This document shows positions 9,022 through 16,399 of a DNA stretch of 64,000 nt, one piece after another; within the stretch, counting starts at the first letter, position 1; each line of letters starts with the position of its first letter. Made by a program: the position numbers and the translations under genes. The stretch is from positions 3,596,753 to 3,660,752 of the forward strand of contig NZ_LT896716.1 in assembly GCF_900187405.1 (NCBI RefSeq). Direction: 5' to 3'. Below the pieces are notes generated by a model, which saw only the letters and a program-made list of their open reading frames with translations, was not told the DNA's origin and made no database searches. This DNA is from Geobacter sp. DSM 9736. GTDB lineage: Bacteria; Desulfobacterota; Desulfuromonadia; Geobacterales; Geobacteraceae.

Positions 9022-9480
9022 ATGCCTGAAAAAAATATTTTGTATGCGCTCCTGGGATTTCTCGTCGGCCTAATCGGCTCGCTATTTATTGAACGCAGTA
9101 AGCAGACACGCCAAAGGATGGCGATACTTGATGTTGTAGAATGGCAGGTACAATCGTTGATCGATGCCTGTGGCGAGGCTGCTAAGAGAAAGCAATGGGA
9201 CTCATCCAATGTAGAGAGCTTCGCCAATTTTCTTCATGCAACGTATCTTCGGCAGCCAGACCTCGTGTTGGCGATTCGAACGATTGAAGGGCGACAAAAT
9301 CTAGCAAATGTCTACGCAGAGGTTACAGGACTCCTCGGGTTGATAACCTTTTACCGATCTGACGCTAGCAATGCATCTTCTGCAATTGGTCCTGGGACAT
9401 ATGAAGGATTCTCCGAACGCTGCGAAAGAGCGCTGGGATTGATCAGGCAGTCTCGGAGGCGCTGGCAAATCCTTGGCTAA
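9022..9480 (+). CDS. Hypothetical protein with one membrane helix (cassette 3, second gene)
   Basis: The 152-residue product has an N-terminal membrane segment (about 5-23, LYALLGFLVGLIGSLFIE) and a helical soluble domain rich in charged residues; no family is recognised. An AGAGGAG ribosome site precedes the ATG, which lies 10 bases after the HNH gene, so the two are co-transcribed. The stop codon lies inside the 5' core of attC-like site 3. It could be a partner or inhibitor of the membrane-bound HNH protein, but only the proximity suggests this. Confidence 0.65.
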   Translation: MPEKNILYALLGFLVGLIGSLFIERSKQTRQRMAILDVVEWQVQSLIDACGEAAKRKQWDSSNVESFANFLHATYLRQPDLVLAIRTIEGRQNLANVYAEVTGLLGLITFYRSDASNASSAIGPGTYEGFSERCERALGLIRQSRRRWQILG

Positions 9481-9533
9481 CCATCGGCAAGACCGGTCCA
9501 AAACCCGCCCGGTCAGCCTCAGCACCGTTGGGA
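9475..9533 (+). other. attC-like recombination site 3
   Basis: The 5' core GGCTAAC and 3' core GTTGGGA each have one mismatch to consensus. The inner arm CATCGGCAAGACCGG is shared with site 1, and GACCGG pairs with the downstream CCGGTC. The stop codon of the preceding gene is inside the 5' core. Confidence 0.62.
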
Positions 9534-9603
9534 GGAGAGATTTAAATTAAGGTGCGTATTAGGCTGGAGATTTGGTAAATGCCGCGGTAATCCTGAGGTG
9601 TGC

Positions 9604-10551
9604 ATGAGTATAAAACTATCAAAGGGTAAAAAAATGATTCCTGCAGGCTTCTGGCGACATATGTATAGTTTTTTGTTTTTAATTTTATTAGCATGTGCAC
9701 CTGTTTCTTTGGTGCTTGGTGCGGAATTAGATCCAAAGGAGACCCAAAAGGACCTTGCAGATGACAATCAGAGGAATCCTGGGAAAAAAGACGATCGAGA
9801 TGTGCCTAACGATTCGAGAAAGCTTAACGAACTAGCAGAGCTTAGCCGCACTCAAGGCCGTTACCTCCAGGCTGAGTCACTTTACAAACGGGCATTGGAA
9901 CTCTGTGAGCAGCTCGGGAAACCGGACAATCAAGTGTGTCAGGGCAGAGTTCTGAATAACCTCGGAGGCATGTACTACTCCCAGGGCCGATACAAGGAAG
10001 CCGAACCAATCTATAAACGCGCACTGGTGATAGGTGAAGCCGTACTTGGGTCAGAAAATCCCGAAGTTGCCACCACGCTGACCAATCTTGCGTCACTTTA
10101 TTCAGCTCAAGGCTCTCATGCCCAAGCAGAGCCAATATTTAGCCGTGCCTTAGCAATCACTGAAAAGGCACTCGGCCCAGAGCATACTGAAGTGGCTACA
10201 TGTCTAAACAACTTAGCACAACACCACATGTCCCAACGACATTATCAACAGGCGGATGTGCTTTTTAAACGTGCATTGGCTATTTATGAAAAGGCACTCG
10301 GTAGTTCGACTACTGAAGTCGGAATGATATTAAACAACCTTGCCACGCTATACGCTAACCAAAAACTATACTCAGAAGCTGAGCCACTCTATAACCGTGC
10401 ATTGGAAATTATCACTAAAAACCTTAATACCTCACATCCCTACCTCGCGTCTATATATGTAAATATGGCTGTTTTGTATAGATCAACGAACCGTGGAAAT
10501 TTAGCGATTCAGTTTGAGCGGCGCGCGGCAGTGATTCGTACAATGCAATGA
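9604..10551 (+). CDS. Secreted TPR-repeat protein (cassette 4)
   Basis: The 315-residue protein has an N-terminal signal or anchor sequence (about 18-38, YSFLFLILLACAPVSLVLG), then at least five tetratricopeptide repeats of the kinesin-light-chain (TPR_12) type, with 42-residue spacing. Typical repeats read AEPIYKRALVIGEAVLG and AEPIFSRALAITEKALG. Such repeats are protein-binding scaffolds. The ATG at 9604 is chosen for its GAGG site six bases upstream; GTG 9598 and ATG 9634 are alternatives. The gene lies between attC-like sites 3 and 4, directly before the WD40-GTPase cassette. TPR proteins often accompany NTPase-based conflict genes, but the export signal argues against direct contact. Confidence 0.75.
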   Translation: MSIKLSKGKKMIPAGFWRHMYSFLFLILLACAPVSLVLGAELDPKETQKDLADDNQRNPGKKDDRDVPNDSRKLNELAELSRTQGRYLQAESLYKRALELCEQLGKPDNQVCQGRVLNNLGGMYYSQGRYKEAEPIYKRALVIGEAVLGSENPEVATTLTNLASLYSAQGSHAQAEPIFSRALAITEKALGPEHTEVATCLNNLAQHHMSQRHYQQADVLFKRALAIYEKALGSSTTEVGMILNNLATLYANQKLYSEAEPLYNRALEIITKNLNTSHPYLASIYVNMAVLYRSTNRGNLAIQFERRAAVIRTMQ

Positions 10552-10587
10552 GGGCTGTGTCTAGTATTGAGAGCTAAGGCGAAGAAT

Positions 10588-10641
10588 TCCCAACCAGGCA
10601 GAAGCAGCGGCCTACGCCGCTGTTCTCCCGAGTCGTTGGAC
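10588..10641 (+). other. attC-like recombination site 4
   Basis: The 5' core TCCCAAC has one mismatch and the 3' core GTTGGAC fully matches GTTRRRY. The centre is a clean hairpin, CAGCGGC-ctac-GCCGCTG, and the outer CCAAC pairs with GTTGG. It lies 36 bases after the TPR gene. Confidence 0.65.
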
Positions 10642-10686
10642 TTTTGACTTCTATTGAAATAAATGAATACAAGATCAGTGTAGGAG

Positions 10687-13600
10687 ATGGGAATAGTGAC
10701 TACCAAAAATAAAATTAAAGGGCCGTTAGAAAGTGAAGACATTCAGTTCAATCTGCATGGCGTTAAATACGTGCAACCGCTACAAGGGCACATAGGGAGG
10801 ATTTGGCGCATCGCCTGGTCCCCAAATGGTCGAATCCTTGCGACACCTTCATCAGACAGAACAATTCGACTATGGAATACCGATACTGGTGAAGTGCTTC
10901 ATACGCTTGAGAGACACGGTAAAACTGTTACATGCGTGGCTTTTGACCCAGAAGGGCAGCTGTTAGCCAGCGGGAGTCAAGACTACACCGTTAAATTATG
11001 GGAAGTATCTAGCGGCCGATTGCTCCGCACCCTAAGAAGACATAAGGAGTCTATTTTTGATGTTGTTTTCGGGCCAAAAGGACAACTCGCTAGCTGTAGT
11101 ATGGACGGAAGCATCATACTCTGGGATATAGTAAGCGGACATGCAAATAAAGAAATGGATGTGAGCGATGGAGGTCTTATCGCGATAGCATTTGATCCGA
11201 ATAGCGGACTCTTGGCGTGCGGGGGGAACGGCGGTTCGGTAAGGATTTGGAATGATCAAGACAATACTTTACGTTCTTTTGAAGTAATTCCAAGTGGATT
11301 TGTGACAGGAATTGCATTTAGTCCTGATGGCAGCAAAATAGCGTGTGTTGGCAGCGAAGGAAATATTAGGCTTTTGGAAGTAGCAACAGGCCAACCTTTA
11401 CTCACCATAGAAGGGCACACTTCCGGTATTACATCCATAAAATTTTATGCCGATGGACAGCTGTTAGCTGCAAAAGGTTGGGACGGTGTTGTTACAGTTT
11501 CGCACTGTGATACAGGCGCTCTGCTTGCCAAAATACCTGCACCTACTGTAGGCACATCAAATCTTTCAGGCATTGCTTTTCATCCCCACATTCCCCTGTT
11601 AGCCACAGTCGCTTCAGCACCAGATACATCAGCAAAGTACGCAGACAGAGTAGTCAATATCTGGGAATTAGATGTCGGCTTGCTTCTCGGGCAAACCATA
11701 ATTCATAAAATTACTTATACAAGTGCCAAAGTTGTCTTAGTCGGTGAGAGTAATGTTGGTAAATCATATCTTGCCCATAGGATAGCAAACGGAACACCAC
11801 CAGAGGCAGGTGAAATCAAAAGCACACATGGCATGAAGTTTTGGCCACTGGATCCAGAACGTCTCTGTCCAACAGCAAAAGCCCCACTAGGCCAGCGACG
11901 AGATGTAGTAATATGGGATATGGGTGGGCAGGAAGAATATCGACTGATCCATCAGCTTTTCCTCCACGATACAACCGTTGCGCTTGTACTTTTTAACCCG
12001 ATTCGAGGAGTAACCTCATTCAAAGATGTGGAGACGTGGACTAAATACTTGGACAAACAACTTTCAGGCCGCGCTGCGATTAAACTACTCGTTGGAGCCC
12101 AAATAGATGAACCATGCAGCGTGATTGACAGTAATGCGGTTCAACGCCTCTGTTCAGAACACGGCTTTGCCGGTTATTTTGAGACTAGTGCCATCTCTGG
12201 AAGGGGTATACCTGAATTGTGCGTGGCAACGGCTAGAGCCATTAATTGGGAGAAACTCGGCCTGACTAGTCGCCCAGCACTTTTTCAGCTAATCCGTGAT
12301 TTTATAGAGACTAAGCGCAAGCAAGGCGATGTTATTCTTTATGTGGCTGACTTGCTTCGCCTCCTGGGAGACCAATTTTCATCAGAAGATGAAAAAAAAG
12401 CGGTTAATGCCGTAACTGATCAGCTTGCCACTCAGGGTGTAATTGCTCGCTCACGTGTTTCAACTGGTGAGCCAGTTCTGGTTCTGCAAGTTCAAGAAAT
12501 CGAGCGTTATGCCGGCTCGCTCATATTGGCTGCTCGCAATAACCCCCGTGGAGTGCCTGCGCTGGAACTGAGGGTTATCGCACAGGCTAACTTTTCGCTG
12601 CCAGGAATCGCAGAAGATGATCGGCTCCCGCGCAATCAAGAAAAACCAGTAATGGAATGTACTGTTCAGCTTATGCTAGAGCACGGCATATGTTTTGAGC
12701 ATGAGGGCTTGTTGATTTTTCCGACACTCTTCGCACCCACATCGTTTACAACAGGGCAAGAACTTCTTCATGCTGTGTCCCTCTATTATGATTTTGCTGG
12801 GGCAATCGACAATATTTACGCTTCGCTGGTAGCATGGCTGGTTCTTGCGCAGGACTTTGGTCGGGTGCGGTTATGGCCAGATCGAGCGGAGTTCGAAGTC
12901 AAGGATGGCGGCCTTTGTGGCTTACGTAAAGTCGGAAGGCCTGGTGGGTTTGCCCATGTGGACGTATATTTCGAGACTAACACACCCGAACACCTACGTA
13001 AGGAATTTATTGATTTTGTTGAGGATCATTTGGCAAGACATGGTGTGGAAATACAGGAGCACCTTGCGATTACCTGCCCCTGCGGACACAGGTTTGAAGA
13101 GGAAACTTTAAGGCAACGCATCGTTCGTGGTGACAAAGATGTGGGCTGCCCGGTTTGCGAACTGCGGCACAATCTGACTGAAGGTGCTGCAAAGGCTCGC
13201 GAGCGCGATCCAAAGATCAAACAACAAACGTGGGCACTAAGAACCAAAATAGAAAAACTCCGCGAAAAGTCAACGGAACAAGCGGTGCAAGTATTGGAAA
13301 CAGCAACTAAAACAGAGCATTCCTCAGGGCCAATTCGACTTTTGCACCTAAGCGACCTACATTTCGACGCGACTACCCCTGTTAAGGCACGATTGCAATG
13401 GTTGCTAGATGACCTTAAACAAGATGGCGGCATTGATTTCGAGGAACTTGACTATCTCGTCATTACCGGAGATTTTACTGATAAAGCCTGTGCAGAGGGC
13501 TTTGAGAAGGCATATGATTTCGCATCTCAGCTTGCTCAAGAGTTCAGCTTATCCGCTGAGCGATGTGTTTTTGTGCCGGGCAATCATGACGTGACTGACC

Positions 13601-14352
13601 TTGTAGATGCATACTCTCGTAGGAAGGATAGCGCGGGACTGAATGATGGCGAATGGATGCAGGAGGGGAGAATTGTGCTCGCCCGTGATCCGCAAAAGTA
13701 CCCGCTGCGCTTTAAACCATTTTCCGATGGGTTTTTCCACAAGTTCCTTCAACGACCCTATCCTACTGACTTTTCCGAACAAGGCATGTGTATTCCTTTC
13801 TGGGAGTCGGGTATCCAATTTTTGGCACTTAATTCATGTTGGCAGATTGATGAGTTCCATAGAAAGCGCTCGGGTATTAACGTGGAGGCCATAGCACGGG
13901 CCGTCAATATGGCTCAAAAGCAGGAGAATGAAGCACGGGAATCAGGGCAACTTGTTCCGGATAAACCCCTTTTGCGTATTGCGTTGTTCCACCATGCGGT
14001 TGCAGGCGCGGAGCAAATGAAAGACTTGGATTTTCTTGGTAATTTGCAAAAGAATGGCATCAAATTGATACTTCATGGTGATGTACATAAAATGCATCGT
14101 GACCAAATCGGATATTGGCACGAGAAGAGAATGCATGTAGTAGGTTCTGGAAGCTTCGGCGCACGAGCAGTGGACCGACCAGAGGCATCGCCGCGGTTGT
14201 ACAATGCTATCGAAATTAGTCGCGATTTAAGCAGTGCTCGAGTGCATACAAGGCAGCAAACCAAGCCGGACGGCCCATGGGATGGATGGTATGAATGGCC
14301 TGACCCAGATGGCGGCAAGGGACGCCTACCATATTATGACATCAAGTTTTGA
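10687..14352 (+). CDS. WD40 / Ras-like GTPase (ROC-type) / zinc ribbon / calcineurin-like phosphoesterase fusion
   Basis: A 1221-residue multidomain protein. Residues about 33-330 are WD40 repeats (RLWNTDTG, VKLWEVSSG, VRIWND). Residues about 347-520 are a Ras-like/ROC GTPase: P-loop GESNVGKS 353-360, switch-2 WDMGGQEE 410-417, a degenerate G4 (AQID 471-474) and G5 ETSAISGRG. A winged-helix-like region (about 530-605) and further helical domains follow. A zinc ribbon has CPCGH 797-801 and CPVC 821-824, then a short coiled coil. Residues about 883-1170 are a metallophosphoesterase with an intact metal site: D890, H892, D929, GNHD 965-968, H1102-H1103 and HGDVH 1130-1134. WD40 sensor, GTPase switch and hydrolase effector suggest a conflict/defence protein; this is inference. 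The start is uncertain (ATG 10687 or GTG 10696). Confidence 0.85.
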   Translation: MGIVTTKNKIKGPLESEDIQFNLHGVKYVQPLQGHIGRIWRIAWSPNGRILATPSSDRTIRLWNTDTGEVLHTLERHGKTVTCVAFDPEGQLLASGSQDYTVKLWEVSSGRLLRTLRRHKESIFDVVFGPKGQLASCSMDGSIILWDIVSGHANKEMDVSDGGLIAIAFDPNSGLLACGGNGGSVRIWNDQDNTLRSFEVIPSGFVTGIAFSPDGSKIACVGSEGNIRLLEVATGQPLLTIEGHTSGITSIKFYADGQLLAAKGWDGVVTVSHCDTGALLAKIPAPTVGTSNLSGIAFHPHIPLLATVASAPDTSAKYADRVVNIWELDVGLLLGQTIIHKITYTSAKVVLVGESNVGKSYLAHRIANGTPPEAGEIKSTHGMKFWPLDPERLCPTAKAPLGQRRDVVIWDMGGQEEYRLIHQLFLHDTTVALVLFNPIRGVTSFKDVETWTKYLDKQLSGRAAIKLLVGAQIDEPCSVIDSNAVQRLCSEHGFAGYFETSAISGRGIPELCVATARAINWEKLGLTSRPALFQLIRDFIETKRKQGDVILYVADLLRLLGDQFSSEDEKKAVNAVTDQLATQGVIARSRVSTGEPVLVLQVQEIERYAGSLILAARNNPRGVPALELRVIAQANFSLPGIAEDDRLPRNQEKPVMECTVQLMLEHGICFEHEGLLIFPTLFAPTSFTTGQELLHAVSLYYDFAGAIDNIYASLVAWLVLAQDFGRVRLWPDRAEFEVKDGGLCGLRKVGRPGGFAHVDVYFETNTPEHLRKEFIDFVEDHLARHGVEIQEHLAITCPCGHRFEEETLRQRIVRGDKDVGCPVCELRHNLTEGAAKARERDPKIKQQTWALRTKIEKLREKSTEQAVQVLETATKTEHSSGPIRLLHLSDLHFDATTPVKARLQWLLDDLKQDGGIDFEELDYLVITGDFTDKACAEGFEKAYDFASQLAQEFSLSAERCVFVPGNHDVTDLVDAYSRRKDSAGLNDGEWMQEGRIVLARDPQKYPLRFKPFSDGFFHKFLQRPYPTDFSEQGMCIPFWESGIQFLALNSCWQIDEFHRKRSGINVEAIARAVNMAQKQENEARESGQLVPDKPLLRIALFHHAVAGAEQMKDLDFLGNLQKNGIKLILHGDVHKMHRDQIGYWHEKRMHVVGSGSFGARAVDRPEASPRLYNAIEISRDLSSARVHTRQQTKPDGPWDGWYEWPDPDGGKGRLPYYDIKF

Positions 14353-14385
14353 ATTTCTTTGTAGGCGCTAACTCAAAATAAAAAT

Positions 14386-14438
14386 GTCCAACAATCGGTG
14401 GCAGACGGACAAGCCGCTGCACCTCATGCCCGTTGAAT
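14386..14438 (+). other. attC-like recombination site 5
   Basis: The best match of the five: 5' core GTCCAAC and 3' core GTTGAAT both fit RYYYAAC and GTTRRRY exactly. The interior pairs GCAG-A-CGG with CCGCTGC, leaving one unpaired A, as in the extrahelical bases of known attC sites. It follows the WD40-GTPase gene and precedes the next gene by 16 bases. Confidence 0.7.
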
Positions 14439-14454
14439 AAATAAAAGGAGATGA

Positions 14455-14934
14455 ATGAAAAAATTGGTTATGCTTTTGATTATGGCGTCAACGTCAATCG
14501 CAGGTTGTGCAAGAGATTCAGGAGTCGTTCTAGCGAGAGACAGTAAGTCTTTATTTGATGATGCTGTTTGCTCATTTGAAACTAAAACACTCGCAGAGGA
14601 TACAAGTGGTAGTGAGCAGTACAGAGTTTATCAGCAAGGAGCAACTGGCTTTGTTCCCCCGAGCGTTGTTCGAGAAGAAGTTTATCGGCAAGCACTAAAG
14701 TACTGTGAAAACACAGGAAAAGCATTAAAAATACTAAAAGAAACAGCACCGCCATATCAGTATGGCTGCTACCCAAAAGCAGAATTAATTTTTGTCTGCC
14801 TTCCAAAATCGAACTCACCCGGATCAGAAGATCTACTCTACACCAGGCTTACAAACCTAAAGAAACTTTTGGATAACGGCACTATAACAAAAGAGGAGTT
14901 CGAACAACAAAAAGAAAGAATTTTCAAACAATGA
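14455..14934 (+). CDS. Lipoprotein with C-terminal SHOCT-like segment
   Basis: The 159-residue product has a signal peptide with lipobox SIAGC (cysteine 18). The mature domain has several cysteines (FDDAVCSFETK, LKYCENTG, YQYGCYPK, LIFVCLPK). The C-terminal segment LKKLLDNGTITKEEFEQQK matches the SHOCT pattern, a short oligomerisation motif. An AAAAGGAGATGA ribosome site precedes the ATG, 16 bases after attC-like site 5. No attC-like element is visible downstream, so this is either the last, incomplete cassette or the first gene outside the array. The function is unknown. Confidence 0.72.
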   Translation: MKKLVMLLIMASTSIAGCARDSGVVLARDSKSLFDDAVCSFETKTLAEDTSGSEQYRVYQQGATGFVPPSVVREEVYRQALKYCENTGKALKILKETAPPYQYGCYPKAELIFVCLPKSNSPGSEDLLYTRLTNLKKLLDNGTITKEEFEQQKERIFKQ

Positions 14935-15099
14935 GTGCAGTGTTTGGGCAGTGTTTGGAGTCGAACCAAATTAACTCACTAGAATCACAATATATTTGAC
15001 CATATCTAGCGCTACTTTTTCCCCTTAGAGCTACCTTTTTCCCATCAAAAGTGAGCCTGTAAGCATCTGTGACGATCAAAACCAATGGAGGTAATTGGT

Positions 15100-15387
15100 G
15101 TGTGCAGGAACATCAAAACGCTGTATAACTTCGATCCTCCAGCAACTGACGATGAGATCCACGCAGCGGCGCTCCAATATGTCAGGAAGATAGCAGGTTT
15201 TGCCTCGCCTTCCGCGGCGAACGAAGCAGCTTTCAATCGTGCGGTCGTGGAGATTGAAAGGACATCTTCCGAATTGCTCAGGTCGTTAGTGACTGCCGCT
15301 CCTCCCAAAAACCGTGAAGCTGAAGCTGCCAAGGCGCAGGCCAGAGCTGAAAAGAGGTTCCGGCCGACCGGGCCTCCGGAGCGATGA
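15100..15387 (+). CDS. DUF2277 family protein
   Basis: A 95-residue protein of the DUF2277 family, recognised by its N-terminal MCRNIKTLYNFDPPATDDEI and the following AALQYVRKIAGFASPSAANEAAF. The start is GTG at 15100, because family members begin exactly at MCRNIK and a GGAGG site sits eight bases upstream; an in-frame ATG at 15085 would place the ribosome site inside the gene. The function of the family is unknown. The Ala/Lys-rich C-terminus is low in complexity. It stands alone on the plus strand between the cassette region and a pseudogene. Confidence 0.85.
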   Translation: MCRNIKTLYNFDPPATDDEIHAAALQYVRKIAGFASPSAANEAAFNRAVVEIERTSSELLRSLVTAAPPKNREAEAAKAQARAEKRFRPTGPPER

Positions 15388-15462
15388 AACCAGCTCACCG
15401 CCTACAAGCCGCTAATTCCGAGGACAGCATACTTAATTGTTGCTACTTGACAAGATAAGGTA

Positions 15463-15706
15463 TCATTTCCATCCAACGGACTGGTATCCCTTTTCCCTGA
15501 GGCACTGTTCCACAAACTGCTGAAACACTGGATCCGGCTCGTCCGACCGCATCGTTCCCGCGCCCAGCGCAGCAGTGGTCCCCCCCCGGCCCCGCCGATG
15601 GCCGCCCCTACACCGGCGTCTCCGGTGATGCGCCTATCACCGCCCCGGTGGCCGCCCCAATCACTGCTGTCTTTCCGGTTGGAGAAGCAAGCGAGTCGAA
15701 AAACAT
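15463..15706 (-). pseudogene. Frameshifted glycine-zipper protein remnant
   Basis: Read on the minus strand, three pieces of one protein appear in different frames. The first is TGKTAVIGAATGAVIG near the start, the second ITGDAGVGAAIGGAGG, and the third a C-terminus ending FVEQCLREKGYQSVGWK before a stop at 15463-15465. The last ending is typical of glycine-zipper outer-membrane lipoproteins of Geobacter relatives. The second frame change falls in a run of eight G, a common slippage or base-calling site. The first has no such run. The signal peptide is also missing, which argues for true decay. Confidence 0.65.
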
Positions 15707-15707
15707 T

Positions 15708-15755
15708 TTGCAATAGAGCTTGAGTGGCGATATCATGCGCATAAGCCATGCGCAT
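15708..15755 (+). promoter_or_regulatory. ccdAB promoter with tandem ATGCGCAT operators
   Basis: A -35 box TTGCAA (15708-15713) and a -10 box TATCAT (15731-15736) have a 17-base spacer. The 8-bp palindrome ATGCGCAT occurs at 15735-15742 and again at 15748-15755, so the first copy overlaps the -10. This is the position expected for autorepression by the CcdA antitoxin or CcdAB complex. Confidence 0.65.
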
Positions 15756-15765
15756 TGGAGGTCAC

Positions 15766-16014
15766 ATGCAAACGAATTTCTTTGATTCTAACGCCCCTAA
15801 AAAATCTACAAACCTTAGCATTAATAGTGACTTGCTTCGCCAGGCCAAGGAACGCCGGATCAATATTTCACAGGCACTGGAACAAAGGCTTGTCGAGTTG
15901 TTACGGGAGGAAAAGAGCCTCAGGTGGAAAGAAGAAAACCGCGAGGCCATAGAAGATTACAACCGACGGACTGAAGCTCACGGTACTTTCAGCGACGGCT
16001 TGAGGCGCTTCTGA
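15766..16014 (+). CDS. ccdA: CcdA-type antitoxin
   Basis: The 82-residue antitoxin binds and neutralises CcdB and represses its own operon. The N-terminal ribbon-helix-helix reads STNLSINSDLLRQAKERRIN, followed by ISQALEQRLVELLREEKSLRWKEENREAIEDYNRR, the family's toxin-binding tail. The start at 15766 is preferred because GGAGGT lies four bases upstream; the ATG at 15748 lies inside an operator. The stop overlaps the ccdB start (TGATG at 16012-16016), the usual coupling for this pair. Identification by motif is good. Confidence 0.88.
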   Translation: MQTNFFDSNAPKKSTNLSINSDLLRQAKERRINISQALEQRLVELLREEKSLRWKEENREAIEDYNRRTEAHGTFSDGLRRF

Positions 16015-16328
16015 TGGCGCAGTTCGATGTATATGAAAATCAAAACCCGGAAACCAAAGCTGCCATCCCTTATTTGCTCGACGTGCAGGCAGACCTCCTT
16101 GACAACCTTTCAACGCGGGTAGTTGTTCCGCTCATCACAGTTGCCGCCATGGGCAAAGCAGCCAAACATCTCAACCCTCAATTCAAGATAAAACGAATCA
16201 CTGTCATCATGTCCACCGCTGAACTGGCCGGTGTCAATCTGCATGTCCTCGGGAACAAAGTCTGCTCCCTCAAAGAGCACAGAGCCGAAATCATTGCGGC
16301 CCTCGACTTCCTCTTCACCGGTTTCTAA
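16014..16328 (+). CDS. ccdB: CcdB-type gyrase-poisoning toxin
   Basis: A 104-residue toxin. Family members trap DNA gyrase on cut DNA. The sequence has the CcdB start QFDVYENQNPETKAAIPYLLDVQ, the middle LLDNLSTRVVVPL and a C-terminal helix ending EHRAEIIAALDFLFTGF, comparable to the C-terminal gyrase-contact region of F-plasmid CcdB. The length is normal and there are no disruptions, so the pair looks active. It marks the right border of the accessory region and may stabilise it; the next gene is a conserved radical SAM gene. Confidence 0.88.
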   Translation: MAQFDVYENQNPETKAAIPYLLDVQADLLDNLSTRVVVPLITVAAMGKAAKHLNPQFKIKRITVIMSTAELAGVNLHVLGNKVCSLKEHRAEIIAALDFLFTGF

Positions 16329-16384
16329 CGCGCAAAACGGTCGCCATCCACCCACTTTTTCTCCTTCCCTTACCCCCATCGTAA

Positions 16385-16399
16385 TGCTACCTTTTCCCC
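16385..16399 (+). promoter_or_regulatory. Leaderless extended -10 promoter
   Basis: TG-C-TACCTT (16385-16393) is followed by six bases, TTCCCC, and then the ATG of the radical SAM gene at 16400. The predicted transcription start falls on the start codon, and no ribosome site is visible. The same 6-base spacing occurs before 21500 and 35149. Confidence 0.5.

Larger units (their letters stand above)
7209..14438 (+). mobile_element. Gene-cassette array without integrase (CALIN-like)
   Basis: Six genes in five units, all on the plus strand, are each followed by a 53-63 bp attC-like element with a 5' core close to RYYYAAC and a 3' core close to GTTRRRY. The possible left end is GTTGAGT at 7209. 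Internal hairpins differ in sequence but follow the same plan. No intI gene is in the window, which fits a cluster of attC sites lacking an integrase, as known from many chromosomes. The array is AT-richer than its surroundings. This is inferred by eye; a covariance-model search would settle it. Confidence 0.65.

Noticed and set aside
14949-14975. tRNA T-arm-like sequence on the minus strand (TTTGG-TTCGACT-CCAAA), possible attachment remnant
   Set aside because: The loop fits TTCRANY, but no acceptor stem, CCA or other arms could be found. A 17-base match of this sort can arise by chance.
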